DNA of 64,000 nucleotides from Coraliomargarita algicola (GTDB lineage Bacteria; Verrucomicrobiota; Verrucomicrobiia; Opitutales; Coraliomargaritaceae). A program made the position numbers and the translations under genes. The first letter of the stretch is position 1. The number at the start of each line of letters is the position of its first letter. The stretch lies in assembly GCF_033878955.1 (NCBI RefSeq), contig NZ_CP138858.1:1178001-1242000 (forward strand), given 5' to 3'. Shown here one piece after another: positions 18,073 to 29,204 of this stretch. The notes below the pieces were generated by a model. That model did not search any database, had not been told where the DNA came from, and saw nothing but the letters and a program-made list of their open reading frames with translations.

Positions 18073-18909
18073 TCAGACAGTATACGGCTTCTTAAAGATT
18101 GCACCACTGCGACGACGCTCGGCGATTTTCTCAATTTCGTCCTCAGTCATGCGCTTGGGGTGACTGGTTTCAGGATCGATCTTCCATTTCGCCGGCTTCA
18201 AATCATGGTCCACCGCGACCCGGTAATCGAACACAAAACAATCCCCCTCCCACAAGCTCTGATCCTTGGGCATTTCCTCCAAATAGCGCAAAATCCCTCC
18301 CTTGAGGTGATACACCTCATCAAAGCCCTTCTTCTTCAAATAGGCAGTGGAGCGCTCACAGCGGATCCCCCCGGTGCAATACATCGCAATCTTCTTCCCC
18401 TTCTGCGAGGCGAGATGTTCATCCACGAATTTTGCAAATTCCGTAAAATCTCCTGTCTTGGGGTTGATCGCCCCCTTAAACTGCCCCACTTCGACCTCAT
18501 AATCATTGCGCGTATCAATAGTGATGACGTCCGGATCTGCAATTAACTCGTTCCACTCCTCAGGCTCCAAATAGGTTCCCACAACTTCACGTGGATCCGC
18601 CCCCTCCTGCCGAAAGGTTACAATCTCTGGCTTCTTCTTAACCTTAAACTTAGGAAATGGATTAAAATCCGCATACGAATACTTCACATCCATGGTTTCA
18701 AAACGTGGATCTGACTTCAAAAGCTCAATCGTCGCATCAATCGCATCGTGCGAGCCTGCACAGGTAGAATTCACCCCTTCAGGCGCAAAGATCAGCGTGC
18801 CCCGCAAGCCAACTCGCAAGCCATGCTCAACCATACGCTCAGCCCACGCATCGCGATCTGGCAAATCAGTGAAATGATAGAAGGCTGCTATTTTCCATGA
18901 ATCAGACAT
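18073..18909 (-). CDS. trhO: tRNA uridine(34) hydroxylase TrhO / rhodanese-domain protein
   Basis: A YceA/TrhO family protein. ATG 18909 gives 278 residues beginning 'MSDSWKIAAFYHFTDL', the normal family start; the longer frame from 18951 lacks family similarity. The N-terminal acylphosphatase-like part has 'LRGTLIFAPEGVNST', and the rhodanese domain carries the active-site Cys178 in 'MYCTGGIRCE'. Characterised homologues hydroxylate U34 of certain tRNAs to 5-hydroxyuridine. It is divergent from the histidine kinase gene, with about 96 bases between the starts. Confidence 0.9.
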   Translation of the reverse strand: MSDSWKIAAFYHFTDLPDRDAWAERMVEHGLRVGLRGTLIFAPEGVNSTCAGSHDAIDATIELLKSDPRFETMDVKYSYADFNPFPKFKVKKKPEIVTFRQEGADPREVVGTYLEPEEWNELIADPDVITIDTRNDYEVEVGQFKGAINPKTGDFTEFAKFVDEHLASQKGKKIAMYCTGGIRCERSTAYLKKKGFDEVYHLKGGILRYLEEMPKDQSLWEGDCFVFDYRVAVDHDLKPAKWKIDPETSHPKRMTEDEIEKIAERRRSGAIFKKPYTV

Positions 18910-19005
18910 TTGAGTGGCATAGTATCCCATGGGCGAAGAAATCAAGGGCAAATCGCATCGATTCTTTACATAGATATAACACGTAGCAGACTGAAAGCAG
19001 ATCTA

Positions 19006-21183
19006 ATGAAAGCAATTAGCAGCATCTCTGTCATCATTTCGCTCGTTCTCTGTACGGCAAGCCTGAGCCATGCGCAAGAAACAGTCAGACTCCAATTGAA
19101 ATGGCTGCACCAGTTTCAGTTTGCCGGCTACTACGCTGCGATCGAACAAGGCTACTACGCGGCCGAAGGCCTGAAAGTCGAACTACTCGAAGCCAGCACC
19201 TCGAAGCCCCCCACCCAAGTCGTCCTAGATGGTGAAGCTGACTTTGGCATTTCAGGCGCAGACCTACTCTTACTCCACGCCGCGGGTGAGCAGATCAAAG
19301 CACTGGCCGCCATCTACCAACACTCGCCCAGTATTTTTGCGTCGATTAAACACGACGACATTCAAAACATCCACGACTTAGCCAACAAACGTATCGTGTT
19401 GGAACCAGGATCTGCCGACCTGCTGGCGATGCTCAAAGCAGAGCAGCTCGAACTCAGTTCAATCCAATTCCTAGAACACCAATTCACCCCGGAGCCCCTA
19501 TATCGAGGCGAAGCCGATGCTATCTCGGCTTACATCACCGACGAACCTTTCACCATTCGACAACGCGGCCAACAACCAGTCACCTTCAGCCCTCGCAGCA
19601 CTGGCATCGATTTCTACAGCGACATTCTCTTCACGACCCAAGACTACCTGGACAAGCATCCAAAGACCGTCGCGGCCTTCAAGCGAGCCAGTCTGCAAGG
19701 CTGGCGCTACGCGCTCGACCACCCACAGGAAACCATCGACCTGATCCTGGAAAAATATCCGACCATCAAAAGCCGCGCAGCGCTGGAATACGAAGCGAAG
19801 CGATCCGTAGAACTGATACGCCCGGGCATCATAGAAATTGGTTATATGCATTTAGGCCGCTGGAAACACATCGCAGAGACCTTCCAAAGCGTAGGAATGC
19901 TCGACACGATACCCGACCTGGAAGCGATGCTTTACAAAGACTCACTCCGCTTCAGCGAGCGTTACCCCTTAAAACTCATTGCGATTTACCTCATTAGCAT
20001 CCTCACACTCAGCTTGATCGCTTGGAAGGAGTGGAACGGCCGGCGTCGACTGGAAAACGAAATCAATCGCCGCAAACTCAGCGACAAGCTACTCACAGAA
20101 AGAGAAAATGCCTACCAAGCTCTCTACGAAGGCGCCCCACTCGCCTTCATCGTTTGGGACAACCAGCTCGTCATCAGCCACTGGAACCAAGCAGCCGAGC
20201 AACTGTTCGGCTGGAGTGCTGAAGAAGCAATTGGTCAATCCGCCATGGATCTCATCGTCCCCCAAAGCGCCCTGCCTGCCATCAACCAAGGCGTCGAAAA
20301 ACTGGAGTCCAACAGCCCCCATACCCAAATCAACGAGAATGTAACCAAAGACGGACAACCACTCTGGTGCCGTTGGCACAATGTGCCACGTAAAAACCGC
20401 GATGGTGTCATAACCGAATTCCACTCGATCGCCTCCGATGTCACCCATGAGATCGAACGAGTGACGCAACTGGAGATGGACTGCCAAAACGCCCACAGCG
20501 AAAACCAGGCCAAAGACCTACTACTCGCACGCACCAGCCACGAAATTCGCAACCCGCTGAATGCGATCATGGGCTTCACCCAATTAATCTTAAGCGATTC
20601 CAAAGACGACGACACCAAAGACATGGCCCAAACAATCCTCGAAGGTGCCGAGGGCATGCTGCGCATACTCAACGACCTGCTGGATACTGCAAAAATAGAC
20701 GCCGGCAAAATGAACGTCAATTGGGCCATGATCGACCTGGAAGCCATCATTCGAAGAGAAACAAAACTTTTCAGCCAACTAATCGAGAACCAAGGCCTCA
20801 GCTGTCAGGTAATCATCGACTGCGCCGTCACTAAAATCCAATCCGACCAACGCTGCATCCAACAAATACTTAGCAATTTAATCAACAACGCCCGCAAATT
20901 CACGCAAGAAGGAGGCATTGAGATACGACTGAGCGAAAAAAATGCCAGACAGCTGAGCATACAAGTGAAGGATACCGGAGTAGGCATGAACCCGCAAACA
21001 CTGGAACGTGTCTTTGAGCCATTTACTCAAGCCTCCGATGCCACTAACCAGCACTTCGGCGGCACCGGGCTGGGCTTGTCACTCACCAAAAAACTCACCG
21101 AGTTGATCGGAGGGCACATATACGCAGAAAGCGAACTAGGCGTCGGCAGCACCTTTACATTATTACTGCCCAAGCAGCGATAA
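19006..21183 (+). CDS. hybrid sensor: NMT1/THI5-like periplasmic domain, PAS, histidine kinase
   Basis: From ATG 19006 the protein is 725 residues. A signal peptide ('SVIISLVLCTASLSHA') precedes an NMT1/THI5-like solute-binding domain ('VRLQLKWLHQFQFAGYYAAIEQGYYAAEGL', 'LDGEADFGISGADLLLL'). One membrane helix ('LIAIYLISILTLSLIAW') follows, then a PAS domain ('YEGAPLAFIVWDNQLVISHWNQAAEQLFGWSAEEAIGQ'). The HisKA site is 'SHEIRNPLNAIMGF'. The ATPase has the N-box 'LSNLINNARKF', G1 'DTGVGM' and G2 'GGTGLGLSL'. The frame is open upstream to 18910, but the signal peptide fixes the start. No receiver domain is fused and no response regulator gene is adjacent. The ligand (pyrimidine, nitrate or sulfonate-like) is unknown. 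Confidence 0.9.
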   Translation: MKAISSISVIISLVLCTASLSHAQETVRLQLKWLHQFQFAGYYAAIEQGYYAAEGLKVELLEASTSKPPTQVVLDGEADFGISGADLLLLHAAGEQIKALAAIYQHSPSIFASIKHDDIQNIHDLANKRIVLEPGSADLLAMLKAEQLELSSIQFLEHQFTPEPLYRGEADAISAYITDEPFTIRQRGQQPVTFSPRSTGIDFYSDILFTTQDYLDKHPKTVAAFKRASLQGWRYALDHPQETIDLILEKYPTIKSRAALEYEAKRSVELIRPGIIEIGYMHLGRWKHIAETFQSVGMLDTIPDLEAMLYKDSLRFSERYPLKLIAIYLISILTLSLIAWKEWNGRRRLENEINRRKLSDKLLTERENAYQALYEGAPLAFIVWDNQLVISHWNQAAEQLFGWSAEEAIGQSAMDLIVPQSALPAINQGVEKLESNSPHTQINENVTKDGQPLWCRWHNVPRKNRDGVITEFHSIASDVTHEIERVTQLEMDCQNAHSENQAKDLLLARTSHEIRNPLNAIMGFTQLILSDSKDDDTKDMAQTILEGAEGMLRILNDLLDTAKIDAGKMNVNWAMIDLEAIIRRETKLFSQLIENQGLSCQVIIDCAVTKIQSDQRCIQQILSNLINNARKFTQEGGIEIRLSEKNARQLSIQVKDTGVGMNPQTLERVFEPFTQASDATNQHFGGTGLGLSLTKKLTELIGGHIYAESELGVGSTFTLLLPKQR

Positions 21184-21335
21184 GTCCATTCAGCATTTTT
21201 TAATCCTTGTCATATCTGATTGAACTGTCAAAGCCCTGCGCCTCACTAAAAGGAAAGCCTGAATCAACAGGACATTTCCAAAAACGAGCTCAAGTATCGG
21301 TATCTTCCCGGTCAACGGGCATTTATACAGATATT

Positions 21336-22964
<1,629 letters not shown>

Positions 22965-22996
22965 TCGTAATACGTCGTAATACCATCGGAACAGGT

Positions 22997-24415
22997 CTAG
23001 TAGGCAGACTTTGGTGGCTTGATCATATGCACCACCGTCTTGATCACAATCCAGAGATCTAGCCAAAAGGACCAATTCCGAATGTATTGCAGATCGTAGC
23101 GCACCCGCTCCTCGATCAGCGAGAGCTCGGTCACCTCCCCGCGAAAGCCCTTACATTGCGCGAGGCCGGTAATACCCGGCTTCACGAAATGTCGGGTACG
23201 ATAAATGTTTACCTGCTGGCTAAACTCATCGTCATGCTGGATCAAATGCGGGCGAGGTCCGATTGCGCTCATAGTGCCCATCAGCACGTTTAAAAACTGT
23301 GGAAACTCGTCGAGACTACTCTTACGCAGGAACTCCCCAAAAGCATAGATGCGATCATCGCCCTTCTTTGCCTGCTCTCCCTCACGCGAGCGGTCACTTC
23401 CTAAGTCATGCATGGTTCGAAACTTTAAGATCTGAAACCTACGGCCACCTTGTCCCGAGCGCTCTTGCTTAAAAAACAACGCCCCGGGCGACTGCTTCAA
23501 CTGCATCAGCTTCACCATCAAGCAAAGCCAGGGTATGACAAAAACCACTACAGGCAAAGAGATACAAATATCTAAGACGCGCTTAATCACGCGATTCAGT
23601 GGATTCTCCAACGGCTCCTCTTGTAAACTAAAAAAGGTGTGCCCACCTTGGCTGACAGGAATTAACTCCTTATCAAAGTATTCTTCCCAAGGATTATAGA
23701 TTAAAATCCGACAGCCCGTCTGCTCACAAATCTCAACGACCGAGTCCACCCACCAGTCCGAGTCACGCGTCTCAAGCAGCACCACCTGGTTGACCTTATA
23801 GGCCTCAATAATGAGCGACATGTCCATAAACTCCCCTAGAATCGGCATTCTCAACTTTAAGTCCGTCGACATTTCGTAAGTAATCAAACCGATGATATCG
23901 ATGCCATAAAAGGGCTGATACTTCGCCCAGGCCTCAAGGTGGCGCGCCGACTTCTCACTACCGAGAAAAACCGTGCGCACTGAATGATTACCACGAAAAG
24001 CAAAACTAGCAATCCAGTCTGGAATATAACGATTCAGCGGCACAGCAGTCAGCCAATACATCATCAAAAACGAAGCAATGAGCGTGCGGCTAATCGCTTT
24101 ATCCCGCGTAGTAAACACCACAGCAAAAAGCATCAAAGCCAAGATCATGGTTTGATAATTCGTCTTCCGAATCGCCCCGACCCAACGGAAAGAGTTCAAA
24201 TCATTATCCTCAATACGATCTTCCTTGAAGCGGGCGGAAAACACACCCGCGATGAATACAGCCAATATATAAAGCGGTAAATTCACCTCAGATGAATCGA
24301 TCAGCTCCAATACATAAACGGCAAACATCAAGGCGACACTAAACAGCAACAACATGAACAGCGCGACAAACCCATGACTTAAGAGCCTTAATCCCTGTGT
24401 TCGATTAGTAATCAT
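22997..24415 (-). CDS. polyprenyl glycosylphosphotransferase (EPS initiating sugar transferase)
   Basis: A 472-residue membrane protein from ATG 24415. The N-terminal half has several hydrophobic helices and a CoA-binding-like region ('RTVFLGSEKSARHLEAW'). The C-terminal half is the bacterial sugar transferase domain ('NRVIKRVLDICISLPVVV', 'PGALFFKQERSGQGGRRFQILKFRTM', 'RKSSLDEFPQFLNVLMGTMSAIGPRPHL', 'VKPGITGLAQCKGFRGE'). The family transfers a sugar-1-phosphate to undecaprenyl phosphate and so starts exopolysaccharide repeat-unit synthesis. It is divergent from a specialised NusG-like gene, a pairing common at EPS loci, but no other EPS genes are in the window. Confidence 0.92.
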   Translation of the reverse strand: MITNRTQGLRLLSHGFVALFMLLLFSVALMFAVYVLELIDSSEVNLPLYILAVFIAGVFSARFKEDRIEDNDLNSFRWVGAIRKTNYQTMILALMLFAVVFTTRDKAISRTLIASFLMMYWLTAVPLNRYIPDWIASFAFRGNHSVRTVFLGSEKSARHLEAWAKYQPFYGIDIIGLITYEMSTDLKLRMPILGEFMDMSLIIEAYKVNQVVLLETRDSDWWVDSVVEICEQTGCRILIYNPWEEYFDKELIPVSQGGHTFFSLQEEPLENPLNRVIKRVLDICISLPVVVFVIPWLCLMVKLMQLKQSPGALFFKQERSGQGGRRFQILKFRTMHDLGSDRSREGEQAKKGDDRIYAFGEFLRKSSLDEFPQFLNVLMGTMSAIGPRPHLIQHDDEFSQQVNIYRTRHFVKPGITGLAQCKGFRGEVTELSLIEERVRYDLQYIRNWSFWLDLWIVIKTVVHMIKPPKSAY

Positions 24416-24559
24416 TATGCAGCATAGTGAATCAATAGAAAGCACTCATGAAAAGAGAATCAACTCAAGCAAACAAATAAGCTTCCTATTACCAGAATCT
24501 CCCGCTTTTTACCGTTGAAACTCATGATCGTCCACCTAGTTTCCTGCCACCGATCAACT

Positions 24560-25090
24560 ATGTCAGACAATCCCTCACAAGCCCCCAAAGAATGGTTCTG
24601 CCTGCGTACGCAGACCAAACGTGAACATATCGCCGCGGCCATCTTGGATCGATTGGATGCCGTCGAGGTTTTTTGCCCTAGAGTCAGCCAAGTAAAAAAG
24701 ACACGCAACGGCAAGAAACGCTTCGTCGAAGCGATGTTTCCCGGCTACATATTTGCCAAGTTCAACTACCACGCACACTCACGCCAAGTCGTACACAGCC
24801 AGGGCATCACCCAAATGGTGGAGCTGGGAGAGCGCCGAGTCATCCCGGAGCATATCATTCGGGACCTCAAAGCGAGTGTACCAGAAGGCATTATCGAAGC
24901 GCCCGACCTAAGTATCGAACCCGGCGCAGAGATCGAGGTCGTCACGGGCTCGTTAAAAGGCATCAACGGTAAGGTGCTGGCACAACTCCCCGCAAAAAAC
25001 CGCATCCAAGTCTTACTCGAATTTCTGGGCCGGGAAATTACCGTAGAAGTCAATCCCGACGACATTCTGCTCGCTCGGGACAATGATTAA
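24560..25090 (+). CDS. NusG-like (RfaH/UpxY-type) transcription antiterminator
   Basis: A 176-residue NusG paralogue from ATG 24560. The NGN domain is 'WFCLRTQTKREHIAAAILDRLDAVEVFCPRVSQVKKTRNGKKRFVEAMFPGYIFAKF'; the C-terminal KOW domain is 'PGAEIEVVTGSLKGINGKVLAQLPAKNRIQVLLEFLGREITVEV'. It differs strongly from the housekeeping NusG at 15466. Specialised NusG proteins of this type promote read-through of long surface-polysaccharide operons. The divergent neighbour is the initiating glycosylphosphotransferase, which fits. The frame upstream to 24515 is rejected as non-homologous. Confidence 0.88.
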   Translation: MSDNPSQAPKEWFCLRTQTKREHIAAAILDRLDAVEVFCPRVSQVKKTRNGKKRFVEAMFPGYIFAKFNYHAHSRQVVHSQGITQMVELGERRVIPEHIIRDLKASVPEGIIEAPDLSIEPGAEIEVVTGSLKGINGKVLAQLPAKNRIQVLLEFLGREITVEVNPDDILLARDND

Positions 25091-25156
25091 AACATATGCC
25101 TCTGCGTCACTTTTTGACTGGCAGAGTCGACTACGCTGCGTTTGTCTTAGCCGCTT

Positions 25157-26824
25157 ATGTCCGACGACACTACAGAGACTCCAACTGATTTTATCCGCCA
25201 AATGGTGGCCGCTGATGTGGCTGCTGGTAAACATGATGGACGCGTGCAGACGCGCTTCCCTCCCGAACCGAATGGCTACCTTCAAATCGGCCACGCCAAA
25301 GCCATCTGCCTGAACTTCGAAATCGCCAAGGAATTCGGAGGACTCTGCAACCTTCGCTTCGACGACACAAACCCGGAGAAGGAAAGTGATGAATTTGTGC
25401 AAGCCATCCAAGAGGACATCAAGTGGCTAGGCTACGACTGGGCAAAGATCTGCTTTGCCAGCGATTATTTCGAGCAACTGTTTCAATGGGCATGCCAACT
25501 GATCGAATCCGGCGACGCCTATGTCGATGAGCTCAGCTTCGAGCAAATGCGCGAGTTGCGAGGCTCGATCACCGAACCCGGCAAACCCAGCCCCTACCGC
25601 GAACGCCCGGTAGAAGAAAGCCTCGACTTATTCCAGCGCATGCGCGCAGGCGAGTTCGATGACGGAGCCAAAGTGCTGCGCGCGAAGATCGACATGGCCC
25701 ATCCCAACATGAACATGCGTGACCCAGTAATGTATCGCATCAAGCGCATGCACCACCACCGCGTAGGCAACGCTTGGCCCATCTACCCAAGCTATGATTT
25801 CACGCATGGGCAAAGCGATTCACTCGAAAAGGTCACCCACTCGCTCTGCTCCCTGGAATTCGAAGACCACCGCCCACTCTACGATTGGTTTATCCAAAAA
25901 CTCGGGATCTTCCCCTCTAAACAAACCGAATTCGCCCGCCTGAACCTGACCTACACCGTCGTGAGTAAGCGCAAACTCCGCACTCTCGTCGAAGAAGGCC
26001 ACGTCGACAGCTGGAACGACCCTCGCATGCCCACCCTCTCCGGGATGCGGCGCCGCGGCTATCCACCCGCGGCCATCCGAAATTTCTGCCAGACCGTCGG
26101 CATAACCAAGACGCCTTCCACCAGCGACGTCGCCCTACTTGAGCACGCCGTGCGCCAAGAGCTCAATCGAACCGCGTGTCGCCGGATGGCCGTGATCGAT
26201 CCACTGGAAATTGAGCTAAGCAACTGGCCGGAAGACCAAGTCGTCGAAGTCGATGGGATCAACAATCCTGAAGATCCAAGCGCCGGCACCCGTAAGATCC
26301 CCTTTAGCAAGCGCCTCTACATTGAGCAGGACGACTTCAAAGAGGTGGCCAATAAAAAATTCTTCCGCTTAAAGAAAGGCGGCGAAGTTCGCCTGCGCGG
26401 CGCCTATATCATTAAATGTGATGATTGTGAGAAAGACGCCGAGGGCAACATCACCAAGCTGCTCTGTTCCGTCGATCTCGACACCCTGAACAAAAACCCT
26501 GAAGACCGTAAGGTGAAGGGCGTGATTCATTGGGTCAGCGCCGAGCACGCAGTTAAAGCTAAAGTGCGTCTCTTTGATCGCCTCTTCTCAGTAGAAAAGC
26601 CTGAAGCCGATAAAGAGCGTGACTTCACGGAATTCGTCAACCCCGACTCGCTGACAGAAACCACAGCGCTCTGTGAACCTAGTCTGGCGGAGTTACCGCT
26701 TGGCGAGACCTGCCAATTCGAGCGCATCGGCTACTTCTGCCTCGATCATCAACTCAGCCAAGCGGACGCACTAGTCTTCAACCGCACCGTTGCCCTGCGC
26801 GACTCTTGGGCGAATAAATCCTAA
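25157..26824 (+). CDS. glnS: glutaminyl-tRNA synthetase
   Basis: A 555-residue class I synthetase. The HIGH motif is in 'PPEPNGYLQIGHAKAICLNF' near residue 41 and the KMSKS equivalent in 'VVSKRKL'. The GlnRS/GluRS blocks 'LRFDDTNPEKE', 'YPSYDFTHGQSDS' and 'HRPLYDWF' favour the Gln-specific enzyme (GlnRS-like residues after the HIGH region and a beta-barrel anticodon-binding C-terminus). It precedes galK by 14 bases on the same strand. Confidence 0.95.
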   Translation: MSDDTTETPTDFIRQMVAADVAAGKHDGRVQTRFPPEPNGYLQIGHAKAICLNFEIAKEFGGLCNLRFDDTNPEKESDEFVQAIQEDIKWLGYDWAKICFASDYFEQLFQWACQLIESGDAYVDELSFEQMRELRGSITEPGKPSPYRERPVEESLDLFQRMRAGEFDDGAKVLRAKIDMAHPNMNMRDPVMYRIKRMHHHRVGNAWPIYPSYDFTHGQSDSLEKVTHSLCSLEFEDHRPLYDWFIQKLGIFPSKQTEFARLNLTYTVVSKRKLRTLVEEGHVDSWNDPRMPTLSGMRRRGYPPAAIRNFCQTVGITKTPSTSDVALLEHAVRQELNRTACRRMAVIDPLEIELSNWPEDQVVEVDGINNPEDPSAGTRKIPFSKRLYIEQDDFKEVANKKFFRLKKGGEVRLRGAYIIKCDDCEKDAEGNITKLLCSVDLDTLNKNPEDRKVKGVIHWVSAEHAVKAKVRLFDRLFSVEKPEADKERDFTEFVNPDSLTETTALCEPSLAELPLGETCQFERIGYFCLDHQLSQADALVFNRTVALRDSWANKS

Positions 26825-26838
26825 ACCCTAGCATCGAT

Positions 26839-28002
26839 ATGAAGCTCATCGACAATCTGTCCACGCAACTCTTCCAGCGACACTTCTCTGGCCAACCCAG
26901 CCACTCCGCATTCGCCCCCGGACGAATCGAGTTTATCGGTAACCACACGGATTATAATGGAGGCCTGGTCATGGGGGCCGCTGTCACCGAGGGGATTACA
27001 ATCGCAGTCAGCCTGCGTGAGGATGCTCAAATACACATTGTTAGCGACGCGGGTGACTTAGTGGAACTGCCACTGGGCAACTATCAGCCACTCACTGGAG
27101 TGGACTCATGGACGAACTACCCCATCGGCGTGACCAAGGTCATGACCGAACTCGGTATGCGCACGCCAACAGGCTACAACATGGCAGTCACCAGCACCTT
27201 GCCGGCTGGCGCCGGCATGAGCAGCAGTGCCGCCTTCGAGCTCGCCACAGCCAAGGCACTCGCCGCGCTCTACGGCTTCGAAACCGACACTGCCGGCTTT
27301 GCACGAATCGGCCGCAAAGCCGAAAACGAATTCGTCGGCATGCCCTGCGGCATACTCGACCAGGGTGTCTCCGCCTTTGGTCAAGCGGACCACTTGGTCA
27401 AGATCGACTGCGCCACAGAAAGCTTTGCCACCGAGCCCATGCCACAAGGCGCACACTTCTGGATATTTAATTCCAACAAGAAGCACGCACTCGTGGATTC
27501 CGCCTACGCCGACCGCCATCGCGAATGCCACGAGGCACTGGCACAGCTGCAAGCCGATTATCCCGAAGCACAGAATCTATCTCAGATCACAGAAGCCCAA
27601 CTCGAAAGCTCCAAAGATAAACTCGATGAGCTACTGTATCGACGCGCCGCCCACATCGTGGGAGAGAACGCACGCGTACAAGCGGTCGAGGCAGCGCTTT
27701 CACAAAACGACTTAGCCGCAGTGGGTGCCGCACTCAACGCATCTCACGAAAGCTCACGAGTAAACTTCGAAAATAGCATTGAAGAGTTGGACACACTAGT
27801 CGAACTGCTAAAGCAGCAACCCACTGTTTTTGGGGCTCGCCTCACCGGTGGTGGATTCGGAGGCGCCGTCATGGCTCTCACCAATGCCGACTTCGGTCAA
27901 ACACACGCCGACCAGATCGCGACTGCCTTCGAAGCAAAGCACCAGCTAGAGCCCTCCATTTTCCACACCCGTGCGGGCGATGGAGCAAAACTGCTCGACT
28001 AG
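26839..28002 (+). CDS. galK: galactokinase
   Basis: A 387-residue GHMP kinase. The galactokinase signature 'PGRIEFIGNHTDYNGG' is near residues 28-43 (the common motif has GRVNLIGEHTDY; here N replaces E). The ATP-binding glycine-rich loop 'LPAGAGMSSSAAFE' and the C-terminal 'RLTGGGFGGAVMAL' are intact. It phosphorylates galactose at C1, the first step of the Leloir pathway. It sits 14 bases after glnS and ends two bases before a convergent gene. A sodium:solute symporter and an MFS transporter lie nearby, but no galT or galE is present. Confidence 0.93.
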   Translation: MKLIDNLSTQLFQRHFSGQPSHSAFAPGRIEFIGNHTDYNGGLVMGAAVTEGITIAVSLREDAQIHIVSDAGDLVELPLGNYQPLTGVDSWTNYPIGVTKVMTELGMRTPTGYNMAVTSTLPAGAGMSSSAAFELATAKALAALYGFETDTAGFARIGRKAENEFVGMPCGILDQGVSAFGQADHLVKIDCATESFATEPMPQGAHFWIFNSNKKHALVDSAYADRHRECHEALAQLQADYPEAQNLSQITEAQLESSKDKLDELLYRRAAHIVGENARVQAVEAALSQNDLAAVGAALNASHESSRVNFENSIEELDTLVELLKQQPTVFGARLTGGGFGGAVMALTNADFGQTHADQIATAFEAKHQLEPSIFHTRAGDGAKLLD

Positions 28003-28004
28003 CA

Positions 28005-29069
28005 TCACTCAGCCCAACACAGCTGGCTCGCATAGCCTGAACGGCTCCAATAGACCTTGCGCTCTAAATCGAGCACGAGCAACTGGTGCTGGTGCGCATA
28101 CACACGCTCACGAGCACCAGTGGCACTCCCCTTTTGGCTGACACCGCGCAGCACCTTTTCCGTCAACGAAGTGGCCAGATAACGACCATCCCGCGATAAG
28201 CAAACAGGGCGCGCATGCCAAAACTCAGGATGCCTCTGATTCGGGAGAGCTAGAATTTCTCGCGTCGCATCCTTGGCGTAATCGTAATAGTGCACATCGG
28301 CACTGCTCTCACGGTACCAGATGCCCTGACCGTCTGGCGACCACACGGGATAGCGACCATTACGTGTGAGCCGTCGGCACAGGTTACGCTCTAAATCCCA
28401 AAGGTGTAAACCGTCCCCACCGATCACGACTTGCGCCGCTCCCAATGGATGGAAGGCAGCGCCCTCTCCGCCCACGTCCACACCATGCGGTAAGCTCAAT
28501 CTGCGCTCCCCCTTCAATCCTACCAGGTATATCCCCTCAGCCCCTGAAAAAATAAACTCTCCCCGCCGACGACTAAATGCCAGCGGTTTATACGCATCAC
28601 GGCAGATCGGCCGCAGCCGTAATTGATCGGCCCCGAGTTCCAAACTGAACAAGCGATGTTCGATCACCACGCGATCCTCCGCCGGTCGATCCGCCGCATG
28701 CAAGCCCAGCAACTGCCCAGAGTGCCCCTGTGCCGAAGCAATCCACTCCAACATCCACAGCGCCCATTGATTCAACGGTAAATCGATTAAAGGATAAGAT
28801 TCCTCACGCGCGACAGAGAACGCACGCAGCTGACTAAAATCACGCCCGCGAAAGCCCGCAGCACAGACGTAGCGAAAAGCCAAGCGTCGCACAGGATCAT
28901 ACGCGATCGGGCATTCGACAGGGCCCACGGCCCCGTAGTCGTGCTTCATTCCTAAGTCTGCAGTCAATAGACGCAGCCGCCCATTTTCCTCCGCAAGCAA
29001 ATCGGGCACATGTGCGCTGGGAGCGCTCTCGCGCCAAGCTGCTGTGATATCTATTTTAAGGGCACTCAT
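28005..29069 (-). CDS. predicted beta-propeller protein of unknown function
   Basis: A 354-residue protein from ATG 29069; the longer frame to 29138 adds a hydrophobic stretch of doubtful reality. Recurrent strands such as 'GEFIFSGAEGIYLVGLKGERRLSLP', 'LHLWDLERNLCRRLTRNGRYPVWSPDGQGIWY' and 'VCLSRDGRYLATSLTEK' have the spacing and W-D/SPDG pattern of TolB/WD40-like propellers. No catalytic motif or signal peptide is evident from the chosen start, so a cytoplasmic scaffold-type role is possible. It is convergent with galK. Confidence 0.6.
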   Translation of the reverse strand: MSALKIDITAAWRESAPSAHVPDLLAEENGRLRLLTADLGMKHDYGAVGPVECPIAYDPVRRLAFRYVCAAGFRGRDFSQLRAFSVAREESYPLIDLPLNQWALWMLEWIASAQGHSGQLLGLHAADRPAEDRVVIEHRLFSLELGADQLRLRPICRDAYKPLAFSRRRGEFIFSGAEGIYLVGLKGERRLSLPHGVDVGGEGAAFHPLGAAQVVIGGDGLHLWDLERNLCRRLTRNGRYPVWSPDGQGIWYRESSADVHYYDYAKDATREILALPNQRHPEFWHARPVCLSRDGRYLATSLTEKVLRGVSQKGSATGARERVYAHQHQLLVLDLERKVYWSRSGYASQLCWAE

Positions 29070-29204
29070 TCGAATACGTGCCAGCCTAAAAACGAACGAC
29101 GCGCATGCAAGCAGTAGTCTGAATACAACCTCCACCATCTCTAATTATAACAACGCTAGATAAGCTCACTGCGCTAGATTTGCACCGTATGTTACACTCG
29201 AAGA

